DNA from: Gammaproteobacteria bacterium
GTDB taxonomy: Bacteria; Pseudomonadota; Gammaproteobacteria; S012-40
Assembly: GCA_015487785.1 (NCBI GenBank)
Contig: WFPC01000011.1
Span: 1-64,000 of the forward strand
Length of the DNA: 64,000 nt
Direction of reading: 5' to 3'
The stretch's first letter is position 1. Every line of letters begins with the position of its first letter. Positions 29,408-39,519 of this stretch are shown here, piece after piece. Both the position numbers and the translations under genes were made by a program. The notes under the pieces are model-generated. The model worked only from the letters and a program-made list of their open reading frames with translations. It had not been told where the DNA came from and did no database searches.

Positions 29408-30505
29408 ATGCGGCACAAGACTCCCCTTACCCTGTTCACCCTGTTGCTGTTGTGGTTGCCAGGCGCCCAGGGCGAATGGCTGGTTTTCACCGACGTGACC
29501 GCCAGCGCGCGGGACCTTCCCGCGGACATGACCAAGATCATGGCCTCGCGCGAACTCGAGCCCATGCTGACCCTGTTTGGCAACCGGGACCAGGAACACT
29601 ATCAGATCTTGTTCGAGGGCATGCTCAAACCCGATGCCGCGGCGATCGAGCGCCTGCAACTGGGCTGGAACATCGATGCGAACAACACCCTCTGGCTCGG
29701 ACGCTTCCACAACCCCTTCGACTACTGGTCCGACCGTTTCCACCATGGCCTCTACTTCCAGACCTCGCAGTCACGCCCCGGCGTGGTGGCCTTCGAGGAA
29801 GACGGTGGCGTCATGCCCATCCACCTCTCGGGCCTGTTGCTGTCGGGCATCCAGATCACCCCGGCCATGGCGGGCATACGCTATGACCTGGCCTTGGGCG
29901 TGGGTCCGCGGGTGAACGGCGACAGCGATGGCAGCCGGCTGGAGTCACCCACGCCGCTGGCCCCCCTGGAGGGTGGCGGCCGTCACAAGCCTGCCCTGTC
30001 CCTGCGCCTGGCGTATTTGCCCGACATCCTGGACGAAAACGAACTGGGCCTGTTCATAAGCCGCACCCGCATGCCCACCGAGAACGTGAACGGCATCCAG
30101 GGTGAAGTCATCCAACTGGCCGGCGGGCTGTTCGGACACTGGCAAAACAAGCGCATGGAATTGCTCGGCGCAGCCATTGCCATCCGCCACCACCTGAACA
30201 TGGCCATGCCGGACATGGCGCGCCAGACCATGAACCACCTGCTGAGCAACCAGTATCTGCAGGGGGCCTACGGCTTCCGTCCCCGCTGGAAAATCTATTC
30301 CCGCTTGGAAACCACCCAGGGCATCAAGGACGACCCCTACATCCAGAGCTTCGCCATGTTCGTGAAGGATCGCGCCCTGCTCGGGCTGCGCCACGACTAC
30401 CGGCGCCAACAGGCCATCCGCCTGGAAGTGGCGCGAGCCCGTCACCAGCACGGCACGATGCCGTTCAACAGCCTGGCCCTGCAATGGAGTGCCCTGTGGC
30501 CATGA
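29408..30505 (+). CDS. Predicted outer-membrane porin-like protein, function unknown
   Basis: The 365-residue protein has a signal peptide (MRHKTPLTLFTLLLLWLPGAQG) and then alternating aromatic/polar stretches such as GWNIDANNTLWLGRFHNPFDYW and KPALSLRLAYLP that suggest a beta-barrel; the end LALQWSALWP has the aromatic residue expected near a barrel C-terminus. It does not match a named porin I can identify. Its stop overlaps the start of the PstS-like gene (ATGA). The order porin, PstS-like, PAS-GGDEF suggests that it is part of an envelope sensing unit, which is an inference from context. Confidence 0.7.
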   Translation: MRHKTPLTLFTLLLLWLPGAQGEWLVFTDVTASARDLPADMTKIMASRELEPMLTLFGNRDQEHYQILFEGMLKPDAAAIERLQLGWNIDANNTLWLGRFHNPFDYWSDRFHHGLYFQTSQSRPGVVAFEEDGGVMPIHLSGLLLSGIQITPAMAGIRYDLALGVGPRVNGDSDGSRLESPTPLAPLEGGGRHKPALSLRLAYLPDILDENELGLFISRTRMPTENVNGIQGEVIQLAGGLFGHWQNKRMELLGAAIAIRHHLNMAMPDMARQTMNHLLSNQYLQGAYGFRPRWKIYSRLETTQGIKDDPYIQSFAMFVKDRALLGLRHDYRRQQAIRLEVARARHQHGTMPFNSLALQWSALWP

Positions 30506-30972
30506 GCGGCTTAGCCGGCAAACACCTGACACGACTCTGCCTGCTGCTGGCACTGCTGGCTCCGGGCATCGGCACGGCTATTGCTGAAGAAAAGACACTG
30601 GTATTGGTGAGCAGCCGCTCGGCACCCGCCTTTCAGCTCACGCGCAAGGAAACGCGCCTGTTGTTCATGGGCCTGCCGGTAGACAAGGGCGGTCGCCCAC
30701 TCCAAGCACTGCTCAACGCCAGCGATCCCCTGGCATACCAGGTGTTTCTGCAGAAAGTGATTTACATGTCGGCGCAAAACTACGAAAAAAGACTGCTCAG
30801 CAAGGTCTTCCGGCTCGGTGGCCGGCGTCCCCCCAAGTTCCGGGACCCGCAGCAATTGCTACGCGCCTTGTCGGCCCAGCCCAACGCCGTCTCATTCATG
30901 TGGGAGAGCCGTGCGCGGCACCACCCCCAACTCAGGATCGTGGCGCGACTGTGGTCTGGCAGCATCGAATAA
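30502..30972 (+). CDS. Small PstS-like periplasmic substrate-binding protein
   Basis: A 156-residue exported protein: signal peptide through GIGTAIA, then LVLVSSRSAPAFQLTRKET, LLFMGLP, LQALLNASDPLAYQVFLQK and NAVSFMWESRAR. This is the short phosphate-ABC-transporter substrate-binding-like family often found next to sensor proteins rather than transport genes. No pstCAB genes are present. The ATG at 30502 overlaps the stop of the porin-like gene. It likely binds a small ligand or senses the porin state and hands the signal to the following membrane diguanylate cyclase; this is inference. Confidence 0.72.
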   Translation: MSGLAGKHLTRLCLLLALLAPGIGTAIAEEKTLVLVSSRSAPAFQLTRKETRLLFMGLPVDKGGRPLQALLNASDPLAYQVFLQKVIYMSAQNYEKRLLSKVFRLGGRRPPKFRDPQQLLRALSAQPNAVSFMWESRARHHPQLRIVARLWSGSIE

Positions 30973-32582
30973 AGCGCACCTGCAACAGCCTGTGCAACAG
31001 CCTCACCGGCCGCCTGATCGCGGGCATCGTCGTCATTCATGGTCTGTTGCTGCCACTGTTCTTCGGCGCCGTATTGTTTCTGATGAAAGAAGGGTATGAA
31101 TCCCAGTTCGTGGAATATGTCCGTTCCAGCGCCGCCCTCTATGCCCACATGATCCGCCCCGGCGACCCGGAGCCCGCGCGCAGAAACACCCTGGACGACA
31201 TCCTGCTCAGTGGCCAGATCAACTTCGTGGAACTGGAGACCCCCGATGGCCGCCTGCTGCACCCCTCCCTGGGCAACCAGCGCCTGCGCTTCCAGGAAGA
31301 CTTCTTCTTCGGCCAGCACAACGACCAGACCTATTTCATCGCCGTACCGGTGAACGACGACGAAGGCACCACCTTCGCCCTGTTGCGCCTGGGTTTCAGC
31401 GAACAACTCACGCTGGAGCAGATCGCCAAGGCCTACCGGCGCGCCCTGGTGATCAGCGCCGCCTATTTTCTGCTCTCGGCGCTGTTCGTGAGCCTGGTGA
31501 GCATCCTCATCACCCGCTCCATACGCCAGATCGGTGATACCTCCCGCGCCATAGCCCGGGGCGAATTGGAACGTCCCTTCAGCCTGCGCACCAGCATCGG
31601 TGAAATCCGCCAACTCGCCGACAACCTGGAACACATGCGCCAGACCCTGTTGCGCGACCGCCAGGAAATCCAGGACCGCGAGGCGCGCATCCACGCCATC
31701 GTTGAAAACATGGCCGAGGGCGTCATCACCATCGACGAGCGAGGCGTGGTGGAGAGCTTCAACCAGGCGGCGGAACGCCTCTTCGGCTACCGGGCCGAGG
31801 ACGTCATGGGCCGCAATGTCAGCCTGTTGATGCCCCCGGAAATCGCCGCGAACCACAGTGACCACATCCGCCGCTACCTGGCCACGGGCGAGGCCAAGAT
31901 CGTCGGCCAGGGCCCGCGCGAAGTCACCGGCCGGCACAAGGATGGCCACTGTTTTCCCGTGGAGCTGTCGGTGAGCGAACTGGTGGTGGGCGGCCGCCGG
32001 GTCTTCAGCGGCATCCTGCGCGACATCACCGAGCGGGTGGAACAACAGAACCTGCTGGAGTACCAAGCCACCCACGACCCCCTCACCGGCCTGCCCAACC
32101 GCACCCTGTGCCTCGACCGCCTGCAACAGATGCTGGCCCTGAGCCGGCGCGAGAAAAGCCATTCGGCCTTGCTCCTTATCGACCTGAACCTGTTCAAGGA
32201 AGTCAACGACACCTACGGCCACGACTACGGCGATGCCCTGCTCAAGGAAGTCGCCCACCGCCTCATCAGCATCACCCGCCACTCCGACACCGTGGCCCGT
32301 TTCGGCGGCGACGAATTCATCATTCTGCTGCCAGGCCAGGATGAATCCGGCGCCGCCGCGGTGGCCAAGAACGTTCTCGATACCATCGCCAAGCCCGTCA
32401 AGGTCAAGGACACGCGGCTCGAGGTCGGCGCCAGCATCGGCATCGCCATCTATCCCCAGCACGGCGACAACGACCACGAGTTGATACGCAATGCCGACCA
32501 GGCCATGTACAAGGCCAAGCGCCAGCACCTGGGCTACCAGCTCTGTGGCAGCGACACCACAGGATCGACTCCACCGGCTTGA
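30900..32582 (+). CDS. Membrane diguanylate cyclase (sensor-HAMP-PAS-GGDEF)
   Basis: This protein makes c-di-GMP. Counting from 30900, a helix lies at about 39-62, a periplasmic sensor domain at 63-180, a second helix at 183-205, HAMP at 205-255, PAS at 265-385 (IVENMAEGVITIDERGVVE) and GGDEF at 393-550. The active-site loop is a canonical GGDEF (469-473). The inhibitory I-site RxxD is present as RHSD five residues upstream (460-463), so product inhibition is expected. The start is uncertain: the ATG at 30900 overlaps the PstS-like gene by 73 bp and lacks a ribosome site, while a GTG at 30951 overlaps by 22 bp. The periplasmic domain is well placed to read the PstS-like protein. Confidence 0.9.
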   Translation: MGEPCAAPPPTQDRGATVVWQHRIKRTCNSLCNSLTGRLIAGIVVIHGLLLPLFFGAVLFLMKEGYESQFVEYVRSSAALYAHMIRPGDPEPARRNTLDDILLSGQINFVELETPDGRLLHPSLGNQRLRFQEDFFFGQHNDQTYFIAVPVNDDEGTTFALLRLGFSEQLTLEQIAKAYRRALVISAAYFLLSALFVSLVSILITRSIRQIGDTSRAIARGELERPFSLRTSIGEIRQLADNLEHMRQTLLRDRQEIQDREARIHAIVENMAEGVITIDERGVVESFNQAAERLFGYRAEDVMGRNVSLLMPPEIAANHSDHIRRYLATGEAKIVGQGPREVTGRHKDGHCFPVELSVSELVVGGRRVFSGILRDITERVEQQNLLEYQATHDPLTGLPNRTLCLDRLQQMLALSRREKSHSALLLIDLNLFKEVNDTYGHDYGDALLKEVAHRLISITRHSDTVARFGGDEFIILLPGQDESGAAAVAKNVLDTIAKPVKVKDTRLEVGASIGIAIYPQHGDNDHELIRNADQAMYKAKRQHLGYQLCGSDTTGSTPPA

Positions 32583-32635
32583 CGCCGGCCGTGCTTTATC
32601 CCACCCTATGAGCAACGTAGCGTGGAGGTACCCCC

Positions 32636-33199
32636 GTGATCGGCAAGAAAAACATCGTGTTCGGTTTCATCTTTCTGGTATTCACCGCCGGCCTGGGGCC
32701 CCTGATGGTGCAGATGTATGCCGACTGGGGCGCCGCCTATGGCGAAAAACAGCAAACCGTCGGTCGCCTGCAACAGCTCAAGAACGACGACTTCGAGGAA
32801 GACCTGGAGGCCCTCAGCGCAGACCAGATCGCCCGCGCCAATACCGATGGCATACTCTCGCTCAACAAGCTGGTCAATGCCGAAACCGAGATCGACCTCA
32901 TCAAGGGCGGCCCCCATGCCCATGGCAACCTGGAGGCCTTGCTCAACATCGCCGTGGGCGTGTGCCTGATCTTCATCGCCGCCCCCCTCTGGCTCAAGCA
33001 GGCCATTAGCTGGGCCTTCATCCTCGGCACCCTGTTGCATTCGGGCATGCTCTACCTGGAGCGGGTGTTCCAGCTCGAATGGGCCAGCACTCTGCTCAAC
33101 ACCGGCATCGGCCCGGCGCTGATCCTGCTGGGGCTGCTGGTGATGGGCATCACCGCGCTGGTGGGTTTCGATGGCCGGGTGGTGCGCGACGACGGATGA
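32636..33199 (+). CDS. Integral membrane protein of unknown function
   Basis: The protein of 187 residues starts at a GTG with GGAGG seven bases upstream. It has one N-terminal helix (IVFGFIFLVFTAGLGPLMVQM), a hydrophilic, acidic segment of about 75 residues (NDDFEEDLEALSAD), and then three helices to residue 180. I do not recognise the family. Its TGA overlaps the dtd ATG (ATGA), so it is translated together with dtd. A role in the envelope is all that can be said. Confidence 0.75.
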   Translation: MIGKKNIVFGFIFLVFTAGLGPLMVQMYADWGAAYGEKQQTVGRLQQLKNDDFEEDLEALSADQIARANTDGILSLNKLVNAETEIDLIKGGPHAHGNLEALLNIAVGVCLIFIAAPLWLKQAISWAFILGTLLHSGMLYLERVFQLEWASTLLNTGIGPALILLGLLVMGITALVGFDGRVVRDDG

Positions 33200-33636
33200 T
33201 CGGCCTGCTGCAAAGAGTCAGCCAGGCACGGGTGGAAGTGGCCGGTGAAAACATTGCCGAAATCGACCGGGGCCTGCTGGTACTGGTGGGCATGGAACGC
33301 GACGACGACCCCGCTCGCACCGAACGCCTGCTGCAACGCCTGCTGGCCTACCGCGTCTTTCCCGATCCACAGGGACGCATGAACCTCAGCCTCGCGGACA
33401 TCGGCGGCGATCTGCTGCTGGTGCCCCAGTTCACTCTGGCCGCCGACACCCGCAAGGGAAGCCGGGCCGGTTTTTCCCGCGCCGCAGCCCCCGCGCTGGC
33501 CGAGGCCCTGTTCCAGCACCTGGTGCAGGCCGCGCACAAACGGCACAGCGGCCTGGTGGCCACGGGCCGTTTCGGCGCCCACATGCAGGTCTCCCTGACC
33601 AACGACGGCCCGGTAACCTTCTGGCTGACGGCTTGA
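33196..33636 (+). CDS. dtd: D-aminoacyl-tRNA deacylase
   Basis: Dtd hydrolyses D-aminoacyl-tRNAs and keeps D-amino acids out of proteins. The 146 residues (E. coli 145) begin MIGLLQRVSQARVEV and carry the catalytic PQFTLAADT motif and the Gly-cisPro motif NDGPVTFWL. The first motif, usually SQFTL, reads PQFTL, with the catalytic threonine kept. The ATG at 33196 overlaps the upstream membrane-protein stop. The window also encodes a D-amino acid transaminase and DacC, so D-Ala turnover is active in this cell. Confidence 0.95.
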   Translation: MIGLLQRVSQARVEVAGENIAEIDRGLLVLVGMERDDDPARTERLLQRLLAYRVFPDPQGRMNLSLADIGGDLLLVPQFTLAADTRKGSRAGFSRAAAPALAEALFQHLVQAAHKRHSGLVATGRFGAHMQVSLTNDGPVTFWLTA

Positions 33637-33658
33637 CGCCGGTACGCGGCACCCCTAA

Positions 33659-33677
33659 TATCAATCAGAATTTGATA
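33659..33677. promoter_or_regulatory. Inverted repeat in the rhodanese promoter region
   Basis: TATCAA (33659-33664) and TTGATA (33672-33677) form a 6-bp dyad with 7 bases between, in the AT-rich 64-bp gap before the rhodanese gene; TATACT (33679-33684 region) overlaps as a possible -10. The arrangement suits a repressor site. Which regulator would bind is not known. Confidence 0.38.
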
Positions 33678-33700
33678 ATATACTTCAACAGGAATACGCC

Positions 33701-34090
33701 ATGCCCAAGACCCTGATGGATTTCGTCGCCGCCGCCCGCGAGCGGGTGAACCACGTCAGCGCAGACGAACTGCTGGAAATGCGCCAGAGCCGTGACGACT
33801 TGCTCATCGTCGACGTGCGCGAGGAAAGCGAATTCGCCGCCGGCCACATCCCCGGCGCCCGCCTGATTCCCCGCGGCACTCTGGAAGGCGCCGCCGACCC
33901 GGCCTATCCCAAGCGCGACCCCGAACTGTGCAAAGCGCGCCAGCGCCCCATCGTGGTCTATTGCGCCACCGGCGGACGCAGCGCCATGGCCGCCGACACC
34001 CTGCAGCAAATGGGTTTCGAGGAAGTCTACAATCTGGCCGGTGGTTTCGAAAACTGGGCGGCCGAGGATCTGCCGGTGGAAGAGGCCTGA
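33701..34090 (+). CDS. Rhodanese-domain sulfurtransferase
   Basis: A single-domain rhodanese of 129 residues. The active-site loop is YCATGGRSA with the catalytic Cys87 or so; DVREESEFAAGHIPGA is the conserved CH2A-like N-terminal motif. These proteins carry persulfide sulfur to thiol acceptors, and sulfur bacteria often have several. The gene has its own AT-rich upstream region with a dyad (33659-33677). It converges with hslO, leaving only 12 bases between the stops. Confidence 0.9.
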   Translation: MPKTLMDFVAAARERVNHVSADELLEMRQSRDDLLIVDVREESEFAAGHIPGARLIPRGTLEGAADPAYPKRDPELCKARQRPIVVYCATGGRSAMAADTLQQMGFEEVYNLAGGFENWAAEDLPVEEA

Positions 34091-34102
34091 CGCCCCCCCG
34101 GA

Positions 34103-34987
34103 TCAATGCCGGCGGCGGCTGCCCGGTGCCGTGCCCGGCTCGGCGGCGAACAGGGCCTCGGCATCCACCGCGTCGAAGCGGTAGGTCTGGTTGCAGAATT
34201 CGCACTGCACCTCGATCAGTTCACGTTCGGCTATGATGCCGCGCACTTCGTCTAGCCCCAGGCTGCGCAGCATGTTGCTCACCCGCTCGCGCGAGCACGA
34301 GCAGCGGAAACTCACCGGCTCGGCATCGAACAGACGCAGGGATTCTTCGTGGAACAGGCGATGCAGGATCTCCTCGGCCGACAGGCCGGTCAGTTCCGGC
34401 TCGCGCAGGGTGGCGGCAAGGTGACGAATGCGGTTCCAGGCGTCGCCATCCTGCTCCTGCTCGCCGGGCAGGCGCTGTAGCAGCATGCCGGTGGCCTGCT
34501 CGCCGTCGATGGCCAGCCACAGGCAGGTATCCAGTTGCTCCGACTGGCGCAGGTAGTTCTCCAGCACCGCGGCCAGACTGCCGCCCTCCAGCGCCACGAT
34601 GCCCTGGTAGCGCTCCCGGCTCTGGCGGTTGTCTATGGTCATCACCAGGCGGCCGTCACCGTAGAGGGCGGCCAGGTCGTCGGCCGCTGTCAGCACCTCT
34701 TCGCGCCAATGGGCCAGGCCACGCACGGTGCGCCGGCTGGTCACCTCCACCACCATCATGCCGATGGGACCATTGCCCTGGATCTGCATCACCAGGCTGC
34801 CGTCGAACTTGAGGGTGGACGACAGCAGCACACTGGCCGCGAGAAACTGCCCCAGTTCACCGGCCACCCGTGGCGGATAGTCACCGCGCCGGCACACCGC
34901 CCGCCAACTGGCGTCCAGATGTACGATCACCCCGCGCACCGCCGCCTGCTCGAACACGAAGCGCCGCAGGACATCGGTTTCCTTCAC
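34103..34987 (-). CDS. hslO: Redox-regulated chaperone Hsp33
   Basis: Hsp33 is a cytosolic holdase turned on by oxidation of a zinc-bound four-cysteine centre. The 294-residue protein (E. coli 292) has the expected CSCSRERV and CEFCNQTY cysteine pairs near its C-terminus, so the switch is intact, and the N-terminal substrate-binding fold (GEHL-free variants aside) includes GNGPIGMMVVEV. It lies three bases downstream of gatB on the same strand, so co-transcription with gatCAB is likely. Confidence 0.94.
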   Translation of the reverse strand: MKETDVLRRFVFEQAAVRGVIVHLDASWRAVCRRGDYPPRVAGELGQFLAASVLLSSTLKFDGSLVMQIQGNGPIGMMVVEVTSRRTVRGLAHWREEVLTAADDLAALYGDGRLVMTIDNRQSRERYQGIVALEGGSLAAVLENYLRQSEQLDTCLWLAIDGEQATGMLLQRLPGEQEQDGDAWNRIRHLAATLREPELTGLSAEEILHRLFHEESLRLFDAEPVSFRCSCSRERVSNMLRSLGLDEVRGIIAERELIEVQCEFCNQTYRFDAVDAEALFAAEPGTAPGSRRRH

Positions 34988-34990
34988 CGC

Positions 34991-36427
34991 TCAGCCCTGC
35001 AGTTTCTGCCTGAGAATCTGGTTCACTTGCTGGGGATTGGCCTTGCCCTGGGTGGCCTTCATCACCTGGCCGACGAAAAAGCCGAACAGCTTGTCCTTGC
35101 CGGCACGGTATTGTTCCAGTTGCCGGGGATTGTCGGCCAACACCTGGTCGATGATCTTTTCGATGGCGGCGCTGTCGGTCACCTGTTTGAGCCCCTTGGC
35201 CTCGATGATGGCGTCGGCCTCGCCCTCGCCGGCCCACATGGCCTCGAACACGGCCTTGGCGATCTTGCCGGAGATGGTGTTGTCGACGATGCGCAGGATC
35301 AGCCCGCCCAGTTGATGGGCGTTCACCGGGCACTGCGGCAATTCCAGCCCCGCCTTGTTCACCGCCCCCAGCAGCTCACCCATCACCCAGTTGGCGCACA
35401 GCTTGGGCTCGCCGCCCACCGTAGCCACCACGGTTTCGTAGTAGTCGGCCAGCTCGCGGCTGGCGGTGAGCACGCCGGCGTCGTAGGCGCTGAGGCCGAA
35501 TTCGCTCATGAAACGCGCCTTCTTGGCATCGGGCAGCTCCGGCAGAGTCTGGCGCACGCTTTCGATGAAGGCCTCGTCCAGCTCCAGTGGCAGCAGGTCG
35601 GGGTCGGGAAAGTAACGGTAGTCCATGGCCTCTTCCTTGGAACGCATGGAACGCGTCTCGCCCTTGTCGGCATCGTAGAGCCGGGTCTCCTGTACCACTT
35701 CGCCACCGCTCTCGATGAGATGGATCTGGCGCTCCACCTCGTATTCGATGGCCCGCTCCACGAAACGGAAGGAGTTGAGGTTTTTGATCTCGGTGCGGGT
35801 ACCGAAGGCGCTCTCGCCCTTGGGACGCACGGAAACGTTGGCGTCGCAGCGAAACGAGCCTTCCTGCATGTTGCCGTCACAGATCTCCAGGTAGCGCACC
35901 AGGGCGTGGATCTTCTTCATGTAGGCCACCGCCTCGCGCGCCGAGCGCATGTCCGGCTCGGAGACGATCTCCAGCAGGGGCGTGCCGGCGCGATTGAGGT
36001 CGATCCCGGTCATGCCATGGAAGTCCTCGTGCAAGGACTTGCCGGCGTCTTCTTCCAGGTGGGCGCGGGTGATGCCGATGGTCTTGCTGCCCCCGTCCTC
36101 CAGTTCGATCTCCAGGCTGCCGTGCTCCACGATGGGCAGCTCGTACTGGCTGATCTGGTAACCCTTGGGCAGGTCGGGATAGAAATAGTTCTTGCGCGCG
36201 AACACCGAGCGCCGGGCCACGGTGGCCCCCACCGCAAGCCCGAACTTGGCCGCCATCACCACCGCCTGGCGATTGAGCACCGGCAACACGCCGGGCAGTC
36301 CCAGGTCCACCGCGCAGGCCTGGGTATTGGGCAGCGCGCCGTAGGCGGTGGACGCACCGGAAAAAATCTTGCTCTTGCAGGCCAGTTGAGCATGAATCTC
36401 CAGGCCTATGACCACTTCCCATTGCAT
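34991..36427 (-). CDS. gatB: Asp/Glu-tRNA amidotransferase subunit B
   Basis: GatB binds mischarged tRNA and phosphorylates the acyl group before amidation. The 478-residue protein begins [15 protein letters not shown], contains [32 protein letters not shown] and EMKNLNS-like [18 protein letters not shown], and ends in the YqeY-like tail with [17 protein letters not shown]. An ATG at 36463 overlapping the gatA stop (ATGA) would add 12 residues; the 36427 start is chosen by family alignment. The frame continues open through gatA, but that is only out-of-frame sequence. Confidence 0.95.
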   Translation of the reverse strand: MQWEVVIGLEIHAQLACKSKIFSGASTAYGALPNTQACAVDLGLPGVLPVLNRQAVVMAAKFGLAVGATVARRSVFARKNYFYPDLPKGYQISQYELPIVEHGSLEIELEDGGSKTIGITRAHLEEDAGKSLHEDFHGMTGIDLNRAGTPLLEIVSEPDMRSAREAVAYMKKIHALVRYLEICDGNMQEGSFRCDANVSVRPKGESAFGTRTEIKNLNSFRFVERAIEYEVERQIHLIESGGEVVQETRLYDADKGETRSMRSKEEAMDYRYFPDPDLLPLELDEAFIESVRQTLPELPDAKKARFMSEFGLSAYDAGVLTASRELADYYETVVATVGGEPKLCANWVMGELLGAVNKAGLELPQCPVNAHQLGGLILRIVDNTISGKIAKAVFEAMWAGEGEADAIIEAKGLKQVTDSAAIEKIIDQVLADNPRQLEQYRAGKDKLFGFFVGQVMKATQGKANPQQVNQILRQKLQG

Positions 36428-36459
36428 ATCGATGAAACCCCTCGCTGATTGCTTGCCGG

Positions 36460-37911
36460 TCATGCCTCGCCGGGCGCGCGCCGGTGCCAGTCGGTTACCT
36501 GCTGATACTGGTGCGCCACGTTGAGCAACCTGGCTTCCTGGAAATAGCCGCCGATGAGTTGCAAACCCACCGGCAGGCCATCGACGAAGCCGGCCGGTAT
36601 CGACATGCCCGGCAGACCCGCCAGGTTGACCGCGATGGTGTAGATGTCGGACAGGTACATGCTCACCGGGTCGTCGGTCTTCTCGCCCAGGCGAAAAGCC
36701 GTACTCGGCGTGGCCGGCCCCATGATCACGTCCACCTGCTCGAAGGCACGCCTGAAATCGGCACTGATGAGCTGGCGAATCTTTTGCGCCTTGATGTAAT
36801 AGGCATCGTAATAGCCGGCGGACAGGGCATAGGTGCCTACCATGATGCGCCGCTTCACCTCGGCGCCGAAGCCCTCGCCCCGCGAACGCTTGTAGAGGTC
36901 TTCCAGGTCGCGTGGCGCCTCGCAACGATAACCGAAACGCACACCGTCGTAGCGGCTCAGGTTGGACGAGCACTCCGAGGGCGCAATGACGTAATAGGCC
37001 GGCACCGACAAGCCGCTGTTGGGCAGGCTGATGTCCACCGTTTCGGCGCCGAGGCGACGGTATTGGTCCAGCGCGGCCTCGATCACCGCAGCCGTGGCCG
37101 CGTCCAGGCCCTGATCGAAGTATTCCCGCGGCAGGCCGATTTTGAGCCCGGCGAGGCTGTGCTCCAGGCTGGCACGGTAATCGGGCACCGGCCGGTCGAT
37201 GCTGGTAGAGTCGCGCGGGTCGAAACCGGCCATGGCCTGCAGCAACAGGGCAGCATCCTCGGCACTGCGGGTCATGGGTCCGGCCTGGTCGAGACTGGAG
37301 GCGAAGGCGATCATGCCATAGCGCGAGACCCGGCCATAGGTGGGTTTGAGCCCGGTGATGCCACACAGGGCCGCCGGCTGGCGAATGGAGCCGCCGGTAT
37401 CGGTGCCAGTGGCCGCCGGCGTCAGCCGTGCCGCCACCGCCGCCGCCGAGCCACCCGAGGAGCCGCCGGGCACCCGCTCGGGGTCCCAGGGGTTGCGCAC
37501 CGGGCCGTAATAGCTGGTTTCGTTGGAAGAGCCCATGGCGAACTCGTCCATGTTGGTCTTGCCCAACATCACCATGCCGGCGGCGGCCAGGCGTTCCACC
37601 ACGGTGGCATCGTAGGGCGCGATGAAATTGTCCAGCATGCGCGAGGCGCAACTGGTACGCACGCCATCGGTACAGAAAATATCCTTGTGGGCCAGGGGAA
37701 TGCCGGTCAGCGGCCCAGCCTCGCCGGCGGCGATGCGCTGGTCTGCTGCGCGGGCCTGCACCAGGGCCTGCTCGACGGTGACGGTGATGAAACTGTTGCT
37801 CTGCTCGCCGAGACGCTCGATGCGGTCCAGATAGGCCTGGGTCAGCTCCACGCTGGAGATCTTTTTCGCGTGCAACGCCTGCGACAATTCCGAAAGAGTT
37901 TTTTCAAACAT
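36460..37911 (-). CDS. gatA: Asp/Glu-tRNA amidotransferase subunit A
   Basis: GatA is the amidase-signature subunit that frees ammonia from glutamine. In its 483 residues the catalytic Lys-Ser-Ser triad can be placed: LAHKDIFC (Lys), [16 protein letters not shown] (first Ser) and [18 protein letters not shown] (nucleophile Ser in GGSIR). The ATG at 37911 follows GAGAGA. The 133-bp spacer from gatC contains a 7-bp hairpin just before gatA. Presence of GatCAB means that Asn-tRNA and/or Gln-tRNA are made by the indirect route. Confidence 0.96.
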   Translation of the reverse strand: MFEKTLSELSQALHAKKISSVELTQAYLDRIERLGEQSNSFITVTVEQALVQARAADQRIAAGEAGPLTGIPLAHKDIFCTDGVRTSCASRMLDNFIAPYDATVVERLAAAGMVMLGKTNMDEFAMGSSNETSYYGPVRNPWDPERVPGGSSGGSAAAVAARLTPAATGTDTGGSIRQPAALCGITGLKPTYGRVSRYGMIAFASSLDQAGPMTRSAEDAALLLQAMAGFDPRDSTSIDRPVPDYRASLEHSLAGLKIGLPREYFDQGLDAATAAVIEAALDQYRRLGAETVDISLPNSGLSVPAYYVIAPSECSSNLSRYDGVRFGYRCEAPRDLEDLYKRSRGEGFGAEVKRRIMVGTYALSAGYYDAYYIKAQKIRQLISADFRRAFEQVDVIMGPATPSTAFRLGEKTDDPVSMYLSDIYTIAVNLAGLPGMSIPAGFVDGLPVGLQLIGGYFQEARLLNVAHQYQQVTDWHRRAPGEA

Positions 37912-37927
37912 GGATGTTTCTCTCGCG

Positions 37928-37948
37928 GCCACCGGCCAAAACGGTGGC
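37928..37948 (-). repeat. Hairpin in the gatC-gatA spacer
   Basis: GCCACCG and CGGTGGC form a 7-bp stem with a 7-base loop (TTTTGGC on the minus strand), 17 bases before the gatA start codon. It lies in an unusually long 133-bp spacer between gatC and gatA. It is too close to the start to be a terminator with a U-tract; it could tune gatA translation or processing. Confidence 0.4.
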
Positions 37949-38044
37949 AGTTCTACTGGTTGGTGGACGGGAACGGTTTCTGCATGAAACTTTTTCTGTG
38001 ATTTTTGGCACTCCGATCACACATGCCGGGGCATTTATGCGGTA

Positions 38045-38332
38045 TCATTCGATGACCTTGGGTACCAGGTAGAGGCCGTTCTCGACCGCCGGCGCCAAGC
38101 GCTGGAAACGCTCGCGCTGATCGACTTCGGTCACCTCGTCCTCGCGCAACCGTTGTGACGCCTCGATGGGATGGGCCATGGGCACTACGTCGTCGGTATC
38201 GACGCCGGCCATTTGCTCGACCAGTCGCAGGATATTGGAGAGGTTTTCCACGTAGCCGGGAACGTCGGCATCGTCGATGGACAATCGGGCCAGATGAGCG
38301 ATTTTCTCTACATCGTCTTTTTCCAGGGACAT
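38045..38332 (-). CDS. gatC: Asp/Glu-tRNA amidotransferase subunit C
   Basis: GatC is the small belt-like subunit that stabilises GatA-GatB. The 95 residues begin [20 protein letters not shown], the family N-terminus, with [16 protein letters not shown] and a C-terminal LYLVPKVIE. The ATG at 38332 is chosen on that basis; an open frame upstream of 40 codons has no similarity. It is the first gene of the gatCAB-hslO run and is divergent from mreB across 120 bp, a typical gammaproteobacterial layout. Confidence 0.95.
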   Translation of the reverse strand: MSLEKDDVEKIAHLARLSIDDADVPGYVENLSNILRLVEQMAGVDTDDVVPMAHPIEASQRLREDEVTEVDQRERFQRLAPAVENGLYLVPKVIE

Positions 38333-38393
38333 GGTATGCTCCAACGCGCTTGGGAACCTCGAACAGGTGGTGAACCTTACCACAGATGCCTGC

Positions 38394-39499
<1,106 letters not shown>

Positions 39500-39519
39500 A
39501 CGGATCGTGGAGGCCGACG

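Noticed and set aside
30780-32615. Minus-strand open frame opposite the diguanylate cyclase
   Set aside because: Shadow of the PAS-GGDEF gene; composition and lack of motifs argue against coding.
34535-36448. Long plus-strand open frame opposite hslO and gatB
   Set aside because: Antisense shadow of well-conserved hslO and gatB; no ribosome site and biased His/Gln composition.
34991-37651. Apparent fusion of gatB with an upstream 400-residue extension
   Set aside because: The extension is gatA read out of frame. GatB begins at 36427 or 36463, and gatA is intact in its own frame.
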